The position numbers were made by a program, and so were the translations under genes. From Perlabentimonas sp034003245 (GTDB lineage: Bacteria > Bacteroidota > Bacteroidia > Bacteroidales > Tenuifilaceae): 64,000 nt of DNA. Below, piece by piece: positions 58,508 through 64,000 of this stretch (positions within the stretch are counted from its first letter, which is position 1; each line of letters begins with the position of its first letter). The stretch covers positions 1-64,000 of the forward strand of contig JAVEYY010000002.1 of the NCBI GenBank assembly GCA_034003245.1, written 5' to 3'. The notes under the pieces were generated by a model. That model saw nothing but the letters and a program-made list of their open reading frames with translations. It was not told where the DNA came from and ran no database searches.

Positions 58508-59032
58508 CTACTTTTGAGCGCTACTAAGGGCTTTCTCGGCTTCCTTCAACTTTGACTCAGCATCTTTCTTGCGATCCTTCGCTTTTTTCTGGTTTACTTT
58601 TCCCTTAGCTACTGTTTTCTTGCCGTTATCGTATTGCTTAAGAGCTTCCTTGTACCTGGAGTTCCAGTCTTTATCCCTTTCCTTGTACTGGGTGTCAACC
58701 TCCTTGTTCTGAATTTTAGCTTGATTGGCCTCTTCTTTATCTCTTGATCTAAGTTGGCGCTCAAGAGGTTTTTTGGCATTGAAGTAATCGCGATCGATAT
58801 CCTTTTTCTCCTGAGTTAGCTGTTTAAGGGTCGATTCAGCCTCGGCAATGGTGGCCTCACCACTGGCAACAATGCTATCGGCAGAGCTAATTAGTGCATC
58901 GGTATCTTGAACTCTTACTTTGGCTGCATCAACTTTTTCCCTGAGTTTAGCTATTTTAGGATCTTCATCCTGAGCGAATGCTATTGCAGAGATGCCAATG
59001 AGCGTAACTAATATGAGTAATTGTTTTTTCAT
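58508..59032 (-). CDS. Exported coiled-coil protein
   Basis: 174 aa with a signal peptide (about 1-21, GISAIAFAQ) and a mature part that is almost entirely coiled coil: KLREKVDAAKVRVQDTDALIS, AESTLKQLTQEKKDIDRDY and a Lys-rich end (KVNQKKAKDRKKDAESKLKEAEKAL). No further domain is seen and the family is not recognised. It is the last of three exported genes in tandem, but a terminator at 59121-59146 separates it from the caspase gene, so it may be expressed at a lower or separate level. Confidence 0.7.
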   Translation of the reverse strand: MKKQLLILVTLIGISAIAFAQDEDPKIAKLREKVDAAKVRVQDTDALISSADSIVASGEATIAEAESTLKQLTQEKKDIDRDYFNAKKPLERQLRSRDKEEANQAKIQNKEVDTQYKERDKDWNSRYKEALKQYDNGKKTVAKGKVNQKKAKDRKKDAESKLKEAEKALSSAQK

Positions 59033-59120
59033 AATTCAGATTATTTTGGTGCAGTATTAGGGATCAAAATTAAGAAATATTGATTGAACGATCCACTTTT
59101 TCTGGAATTAAGGGAATAAA

Positions 59121-59146
59121 AAAGGAGGAGCGGCTACTCCTCCTTT
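59121..59146 (-). terminator. Terminator after the caspase gene
   Basis: Perfect 10-bp stem AAAGGAGGAG (59121-59130) with CTCCTCCTTT (59137-59146), 6-base loop, followed on the minus strand by a T-rich tract; 20 bases past the stop at 59167. Confidence 0.85.
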
Positions 59147-59166
59147 GATATATTGGGTAGTTTGAT

Positions 59167-61155
59167 TTACCTTCTTACAAAAACAAAATCACCACCCTCA
59201 TCGCCTGTGCCCTTAATATCTCCATATTGAGGTACTGTTGGACTTGTATTCATGACAGCAGTTTTGAAACTGCTAAAGAGTTCTTCGGCCGATAAGTAGT
59301 TAAGTGTGTTTTCCTGAAGTCGTTGTACTAAATGCTTAATAAATACGCTCTCATCGGGAACTTCGGTAAGAGCACCGCTGGTCATTGCTTTACGGCTTTT
59401 CCGGTCGTACACTTTGTTTAGCTCATCGGTTGCATCGGCAAACGCTTTGCGGACTTTAAATAAGCTTCCACCAAAGCAGGCATCGGCAATAAGCAGCGTG
59501 TGCTTGCTCTTAATGGCTGCCACATAGTCTTTTAGCTGGCTGTTGGCCATCCAGTTTCCAGTGCTCGAGGCTTTAGCATCGGAGGGTAACCAGTATCCAA
59601 ATTCAGTTTCGGTATCGAAGTATCCATGTCCAGCATAGAAAATGAGTAGGTTATCGTTTTTTGTTACTCTGCGGGCAAGCTTATCAAGTTCATCAATTAG
59701 TTGACCTCTGTCGGGGTTCTTAAGAAATACGATGTCGCTAGCTTCGAAGGTGTAGTTTTCAACTAATGTTTTAGCAAGAGAGGCTGCATCTCTAACTGGA
59801 TTCTGAAGCGAGGCAATTCCTGGATCGGGATAATCATTAACTCCAACAATCAGGGCATAGTAACGTGGTGCTCTTGGTGCGTCAAATACCAGATCAAGCT
59901 CTTCGGTATCGGAGGTTACCTTTTGATTTGGCGAATCCTTACGGATAACAATGAATTTTCGCTCAATGCTATTTCCAAATATATCCATGGAGCGAACAAC
60001 CACCTCGTTTCGGCCCATTTTAAGTTGTATTGTTGCCTCGAAAATGTTGTTGGGTTTTAGGGTGGCATTTACACCATTAACAACAACCTCAAAAATTCCG
60101 CTTTCGTCGCTGGCAGTTCCCTTAACCAGTATAGCAGGATCCGAAACAGATATGCCATCGCCTTCACCCAGCGACCTCATCCTTCGGTTGTCAAGTCCGC
60201 TAGAGGAGTGAGCAAGAGGGCGACCTCTAGTTGCCTCACCACCAATAAGCGATACTCCCTCGGGGCTTAAAATGGACAGCACTGGAGGTTGAGTGTCGGA
60301 TTTAACAACCTGTGGTAATGGTTTATGAACATTTAGCGATGCTTGTGTAGTTAACTCAAACTGCTTTGCAGTTGTGGTTGTCATAGTTGTTGTAGGCCTA
60401 TCGGATATAGGGAAATCACGGAACTGAAGAGTGCTAATCTCTAGGTTATCCAATCCGAATTTGGAAAATGTAAGAAGTTCTGCACCAACGTTGAGCCTCA
60501 TTACGCGGTTAAGGTCTGTAGGGATTTTATCGAAAGTGAAAGTAGCCTGAACCGTTTCGCCGCTTTTTAGGGTGCGTTGTGGGGTAGAGTACCGCTGAGC
60601 ACCAACTACATCGCCAAGTTTCCCGCGCTGAGCGTCGTAACTTCTGCGGTTAAAATCGGTGATTGTGATTAACCCGTTAATCAGCTTTAGGTCGCGGGGT
60701 GCACCCTCGTTGGTAATACTGAGAACCAGCTCAAGTTGGTTGTTTCCAACCTTGTGAAGGCTGATTAACTTGAATATAACATTGCTAAAGTCATCCTCTA
60801 ATGCTTTGGTCGATTGAGTTTGACCGTTGAGTTTAAAAACCACGTCGCCTTGTAGCTCTGGTAAATCGTTGAGAACATTCCAGATAATAACCTGATTTTT
60901 CCCACCCAGCACGTTATTTCCAACGTAACCCGAAACGGATTTCATGGTCATGAAAGTTCTTCCACCGTCAATCGAATAGCTTGGAGTTACATTGAAAACC
61001 TGACCAATTTGCTCACCAACTATGGAGTATTCAATATTGATATTCTCGCCAAGTTGTTTAGTGTTTAGGTCGACAAACTCCTGAGCCCAAGTGTTTATGG
61101 GGCTAAATGCCATTAGAGTAAAGGCGAGTAGCACCAATTTCAAACTTCTTTTCAT
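59167..61155 (-). CDS. Exported caspase-family (C14) protease with N-terminal beta-rich domains
   Basis: 662 aa. Signal peptide (about 1-25, ending TWAQ), a domain common in Bacteroidota caspase proteins (30-115, 'YSIVGEQIGQVFNVTPSYSIDGG'), a second beta domain (125-245), an Ig-like domain (290-405, DTQPPVLSILSP, VKGTASDESGIFEVVVNG) and the caspase fold (430-660) with His510 (IFYAGHG) and Cys560 (IADACFGG). Between the first strands of the Ig-like domain, residues about 303-335 are an Arg/Gly/Ser-rich insert. It follows an LPP20-like gene at 58 bases. It probably acts in the periplasm or on the surface; substrates are unknown. Confidence 0.88.
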   Translation of the reverse strand: MKRSLKLVLLAFTLMAFSPINTWAQEFVDLNTKQLGENINIEYSIVGEQIGQVFNVTPSYSIDGGRTFMTMKSVSGYVGNNVLGGKNQVIIWNVLNDLPELQGDVVFKLNGQTQSTKALEDDFSNVIFKLISLHKVGNNQLELVLSITNEGAPRDLKLINGLITITDFNRRSYDAQRGKLGDVVGAQRYSTPQRTLKSGETVQATFTFDKIPTDLNRVMRLNVGAELLTFSKFGLDNLEISTLQFRDFPISDRPTTTMTTTTAKQFELTTQASLNVHKPLPQVVKSDTQPPVLSILSPEGVSLIGGEATRGRPLAHSSSGLDNRRMRSLGEGDGISVSDPAILVKGTASDESGIFEVVVNGVNATLKPNNIFEATIQLKMGRNEVVVRSMDIFGNSIERKFIVIRKDSPNQKVTSDTEELDLVFDAPRAPRYYALIVGVNDYPDPGIASLQNPVRDAASLAKTLVENYTFEASDIVFLKNPDRGQLIDELDKLARRVTKNDNLLIFYAGHGYFDTETEFGYWLPSDAKASSTGNWMANSQLKDYVAAIKSKHTLLIADACFGGSLFKVRKAFADATDELNKVYDRKSRKAMTSGALTEVPDESVFIKHLVQRLQENTLNYLSAEELFSSFKTAVMNTSPTVPQYGDIKGTGDEGGDFVFVRR
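60171..60240. repeat. Repeat-like insert inside the caspase gene
   Basis: The word GCGACCTC occurs at 60171-60178 and 60220-60227, and CTAGAGG (60200-60206) is inverted as CCTCTAG (60224-60230). The encoded segment interrupts an Ig-like domain and keeps the frame. Confidence 0.45.
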
Positions 61156-61213
61156 ATCGATTTATGTTTTAAGTTTAAAGCAACTGTATGATATCTAGAT
61201 AATTTAATGATTA

Positions 61214-62251
61214 CTATTTTAGTTCAACGATCTCAAGGTCAAAACGTACACTATCCTCTCCAAATTCAATGCCATTAATGTGCATTCGTGCAGTTTTTGT
61301 AACTATCTCTCTGGATATATTTCGTGATTCCTTATCGTAGTTTTCACCTAGCGACTTCATATATATAGATGTTTCCTCGGTTTCGAGTATGAGTTGACGC
61401 ATGAATTTTTTAGTAAATACACTCCAAAGTCCATTGTAGGTTATGAGTGGTTGTGAGTTCTTTGGCCAGTTAGGATCAACGTACTTGTAGTTATAAATGG
61501 GAAAATCGTTGTTCTTTCCTAAAAATTCTGAAATTGCCAAGAACCGTTTTCCTTTTTCACGGTATGTGAAGTTTGAGGTGGCAGCCGAGCCGTTTCGGAA
61601 GGCATGCTTGGTGGCTATTTCATACTCAGCCTGTGGCTCAAAAGCTTGTCCAATTTGTGCTTCGATATAAAGAGCAGTACCAATTGTTGAGATCTGATCG
61701 CCTCTTGAAGCTCTTCTTCCAGTTGCAGGTTTATAGCTAACAAGTACTATTGCCTCGTTGTAACGGGTAATGTGGTATTTTTCGATGGTGAAGCAACTAC
61801 TGTCGGCAAATGCTGATCCAGAAAGCTTTAGGTAAGTGTCGAAGCGTTGACCATAATCTTTGTATCGACCCTCGTTGTACTCAACGGTGTAAACATCCCT
61901 AAAGTACTGGAAAAGCGTTTTGTTAAACATTACAGCCATGGATCGTGCTCGGTGTAATGCCTGAAAGGCAGCTTCCTCGGGAGTAAGGTCAGGGTCGGAA
62001 ATGCCAATAGCATAGATAATTGATCCGGTGGAAACGGGGGGACGAAAAAACCAGCTGGGAAGCGTGTCGGGGTAAAAACTTACCCTTTCGATGGTGCGAA
62101 ATTTTCCGTAGCCAACCATCTGTGATGACTGAGTCTCTTTATCAAAGATTTTCTCAAAGGCCTCCTTCGACTGTGCATTGGCATTAATTGAACTCATTGC
62201 CAAAGGGATAAACAATGCAATAAAAGCGTAGCGTAAAGAATGTAATTTCAT
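61214..62251 (-). CDS. Exported LPP20-like protein of unknown function
   Basis: 345 aa with a signal peptide (about 1-26, ending NANAQ). Residues 55-130 have the LPP20-like pattern: PSWFFRPP, YAIGISDP, then EEAAFQALHRARSMAVM. The rest (about 130-345) is beta/alpha and shows no recognised domain; Cys152 is the only Cys after the signal. It lacks a lipobox, so it is periplasmic or secreted. It is the first gene of the LPP20-caspase pair, and stop and start are separated by 58 bases without a terminator, so cotranscription is likely. Confidence 0.7.
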   Translation of the reverse strand: MKLHSLRYAFIALFIPLAMSSINANAQSKEAFEKIFDKETQSSQMVGYGKFRTIERVSFYPDTLPSWFFRPPVSTGSIIYAIGISDPDLTPEEAAFQALHRARSMAVMFNKTLFQYFRDVYTVEYNEGRYKDYGQRFDTYLKLSGSAFADSSCFTIEKYHITRYNEAIVLVSYKPATGRRASRGDQISTIGTALYIEAQIGQAFEPQAEYEIATKHAFRNGSAATSNFTYREKGKRFLAISEFLGKNNDFPIYNYKYVDPNWPKNSQPLITYNGLWSVFTKKFMRQLILETEETSIYMKSLGENYDKESRNISREIVTKTARMHINGIEFGEDSVRFDLEIVELK

Positions 62252-62369
62252 TTTTTAGGAGTATTTATATAATCATAGTTGCTGTTTTGTAAAGTTATGA
62301 AAATAAGTTTTCCAATATCAAAAACTCTGCCGAATTATTAATTCTGTTTCTCCGAAAAATAAATAAAAA

Positions 62370-62398
62370 AAGCCCCGAGTGAAATTGGCTCGGGGCTT
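62370..62398 (-). terminator. Rho-independent terminator after fabD
   Basis: Perfect 10-bp stem AAGCCCCGAG (62370-62379) with CTCGGGGCTT (62389-62398), 9-base loop, followed on the minus strand by a T-run (complement of 62364-62371). It lies 20 bases past the fabD stop. Confidence 0.9.
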
Positions 62399-62417
62399 GT
62401 CCTTAAATCGAGATTGT

Positions 62418-63302
62418 TTATAGGCTTTGAATACTTGTAGCATCAATATCCTTATTAACTTTTTTTACAAGGCCTTGCAAAACGTTACCTGGACCTAGCT
62501 CGGTGAACGAGGTGGCACCATCGGCAAGCATGTTTATCATGGTTTGTGTCCAGCGAACCGGAGAGGTGAGCTGTGAAATTAGATTTTGCTTAATCAGCTC
62601 AGGAGATGTGTAAGCTTTTGCATCAACGTTTTGGTAAATAGGGCAAATGGGAGTTTTAAACTCGGTCGATTCAATTGCTTGAGCCAGCTCAACCCTGGCG
62701 GGTTCCATCAAGGGGCTGTGGAATGCGCCCCCAACTTTAAGGGGAAGAGCCCTTTTTGCTCCAGCCTCTTTCAACTTTTCGCAGGCTAAGTTAATTCCAC
62801 CAATGCTGCCAGAGATTACAAGTTGCCCTGGGCTATTATAGTTTGCAGGTACAACAACATCGTCGATATTGGCGCAGATTTTTTCTACTACATCATCCTC
62901 AAGGCCAAGAATGGCAGCCATTGTTGATGGTTCCATTTCGCAGGCTTTTTGCATGGCCATGGCGCGTTTCGATACCAGTACCAGTCCATCCTCAAACGAC
63001 AGGGCTCCACTGGCCACCAAAGCCGAAAACTCACCCAGAGAGTGGCCAGCAACCATCTCGGGTTTAAATTCGTTACCTAGAATCTTTGCTAGGATAACGG
63101 AGTGCAGAAAGATTGCAGGTTGGGTAACTTTTGTTTGACGAAGATCCTCGTCGGTACCGTCAAACATCAGGTTGGTGATGTTGAAGCCAAGTATTTGGTT
63201 GGCCTTGTCGAACAGCTCTTTGGCCAGGGGCGAGTTAGAGTAAAGGTCTTTGCCCATCCCAACAAACTGAGCTCCCTGTCCTGGGAATACGAATGCTTTC
63301 AT
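62418..63302 (-). CDS. fabD: Malonyl-CoA:acyl carrier protein transacylase
   Basis: 294 aa. It loads malonyl groups from CoA onto acyl carrier protein for fatty-acid synthesis. The N-terminal FPGQGAQFVGMG, nucleophile Ser88 in GHSLGE, the malonyl-binding Arg in SKRAMAMQ and the catalytic His in GGAFHSPLM are all present. The start is fixed by the family's MKAFVFPGQG. It has its own TAnnTTTG element and terminator and so appears monocistronic, not in a fab cluster. Confidence 0.97.
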   Translation of the reverse strand: MKAFVFPGQGAQFVGMGKDLYSNSPLAKELFDKANQILGFNITNLMFDGTDEDLRQTKVTQPAIFLHSVILAKILGNEFKPEMVAGHSLGEFSALVASGALSFEDGLVLVSKRAMAMQKACEMEPSTMAAILGLEDDVVEKICANIDDVVVPANYNSPGQLVISGSIGGINLACEKLKEAGAKRALPLKVGGAFHSPLMEPARVELAQAIESTEFKTPICPIYQNVDAKAYTSPELIKQNLISQLTSPVRWTQTMINMLADGATSFTELGPGNVLQGLVKKVNKDIDATSIQSL

Positions 63303-63345
63303 AGTCTTTTAAGTGTTTTTTAAACCAATGTCCAAAATCAAGGGG

Positions 63346-63353
63346 CAAAAATA
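63346..63353 (-). promoter_or_regulatory. Putative -7 promoter element (TATTTTTG) of fabD
   Basis: TATTTTTGCCCC on the minus strand fits TAnnTTTG, 44 bases before the fabD ATG. The following CCCC also occurs after the secDF element. Confidence 0.5.
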
Positions 63354-63590
63354 CTATAATTTGGAATAATACATATTTTTTGCTGGAATATATCCTGTTC
63401 AGTTTATTATACAGTTAGTTAGGTTGTTTTGGTTTTTTCTCTAATTATGAATAAGCTTCTGTTATGTTGATATGAATCAACTTTTCGGGAAATATTGATC
63501 ATCCTTTTTCCCTTGCAGGGACTTTTTACTAGCCATATTTTTACAGTGAAATTTGTGAGTGAATTTTTTCATCACAGAAATTGAATTCTT

Positions 63591-64000
63591 ATGAAAAATT
63601 TTGGCATTAGAGCAAGAGTTTTTTTACTGCTGATAGCAGCAGTAGTAGTTATGCTTGGAGGAATTTTAACCCAGGTGTTTTTTGGTGTACGAAATAATCT
63701 TCAGGAATACTTCCGAGAACAGCTAGAAGTAAAAACTAGCTACGTTGAAAAGTACATTACCGAAAAGCAAGCTCTAGCCAAATCGGCAACATTACTCGCT
63801 GAGAGTTCATCGATATTCAGAAATGCTTTTCAATCGGGTAATCGGGAACTTGCCCTAGACCATGGTATACGATTTATGAAATCGATGGGGCTCGATTACC
63901 TAGTTATAACCGATAAGGATGCCAATGTTTTTATCCGTGCGCATGCCAGAGATCAGTATGGCGATAATATTGGCAATCAGCTTAACATTCAAAAAGCCTT
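63591..64000 (+). CDS. Cache-domain membrane receptor (chemoreceptor or kinase), 3' end outside the window
   Basis: The first 136 codons are present. A membrane helix (about residues 10-32, VFLLLIAAVVVMLGGILTQV) is followed by an extracytoplasmic sensor with the Cache pattern: DYLVITDKDANVFIRAHARDQYG and GDNIGNQLNIQKA. This combination is typical of methyl-accepting chemotaxis proteins and of some histidine kinases; the output domain lies beyond position 64000. Sequence 63303-63590 upstream contains no other gene. Confidence 0.75.
   Translation, partial: MKNFGIRARVFLLLIAAVVVMLGGILTQVFFGVRNNLQEYFREQLEVKTSYVEKYITEKQALAKSATLLAESSSIFRNAFQSGNRELALDHGIRFMKSMGLDYLVITDKDANVFIRAHARDQYGDNIGNQLNIQKA

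Noticed and set aside
1..64000. CRISPR arrays, tRNA or rRNA genes, complete transposons, prophage genes
   Set aside because: None seen: no spaced identical repeats with unique spacers, no cloverleaf with conserved T-loop, no full transposase, no phage structural genes. Dense computation was not possible, so a degenerate tRNA cannot be fully excluded.

Overview
The window looks like a chromosomal segment from a member of the Bacteroidota, most likely Bacteroidales or a close relative. The reasons are a fused SecDF, a DUF4783 gene next to nadC, a DUF5686 outer-membrane protein, hybrid and PAS-rich histidine kinases, weak Shine-Dalgarno signals, and repeated matches to the Bacteroidota promoter element TAnnTTTG. 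No tRNA, rRNA, CRISPR array or intact transposon is visible. The species cannot be named from sequence alone.

Layout. 1-1530: remains of an accessory island. The 3' end of an IS1595-like transposase abuts a ThiF/E1-like gene that has lost its N-terminus and carries a homopolymer frameshift, followed by its usual partner DUF6527. 1531-6723 (minus): LolC/E-like permease, RNase HI, methyltransferase, NamZ-like muramidase and saccharopine dehydrogenase. 7013-13147 (plus): a 7TM-PAS histidine kinase and a PAS-rich hybrid kinase. 13442-23841 (mostly minus): der, era, DUF5686 protein, RluB-like pseudouridine synthase, tatA, secDF, retropepsin-like protease. 24037-28195 (plus): NarL-type two-component pair and a Yip1-like membrane protein. 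28263-30808 (minus): glycosyltransferase and rmuC. 30938-33707 (plus): hemerythrin-like protein with a degenerate LuxR-type receiver, then a POT-family transporter.

33791-42766 is the accessory and repeat-rich part. It holds a heptamer array and a 21-bp minisatellite beside a NYN-LOTUS gene, unknown membrane genes, a PfkB sugar kinase, an Amj-type lipid II flippase, a secreted 14-blade WD40-caspase protein split by a one-base frameshift, and a frameshifted glyoxalase-like gene flanked by imperfect inverted repeats.

42994-63302 returns to housekeeping genes: a phosphohexomutase, an HlyD / MacB-like permease / TolC export operon without an ATPase gene, glutamine synthetase, pdxH-yihY-nadC-DUF4783, rlmH, a large NtrY-like kinase, a three-gene operon of exported proteins centred on a second caspase, and fabD. 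A Cache-type receptor gene begins at 63591 and runs off the end.

Three themes link distant parts. Three genes are broken by single extra bases in A/T runs (805-811, 39650-39652, 42188-42193), which could be assembly error or real decay. Six degenerate tandem arrays of different sequence share a 7-bp period. Two exported caspase-fold proteins of different architecture occur within 23 kb of each other.
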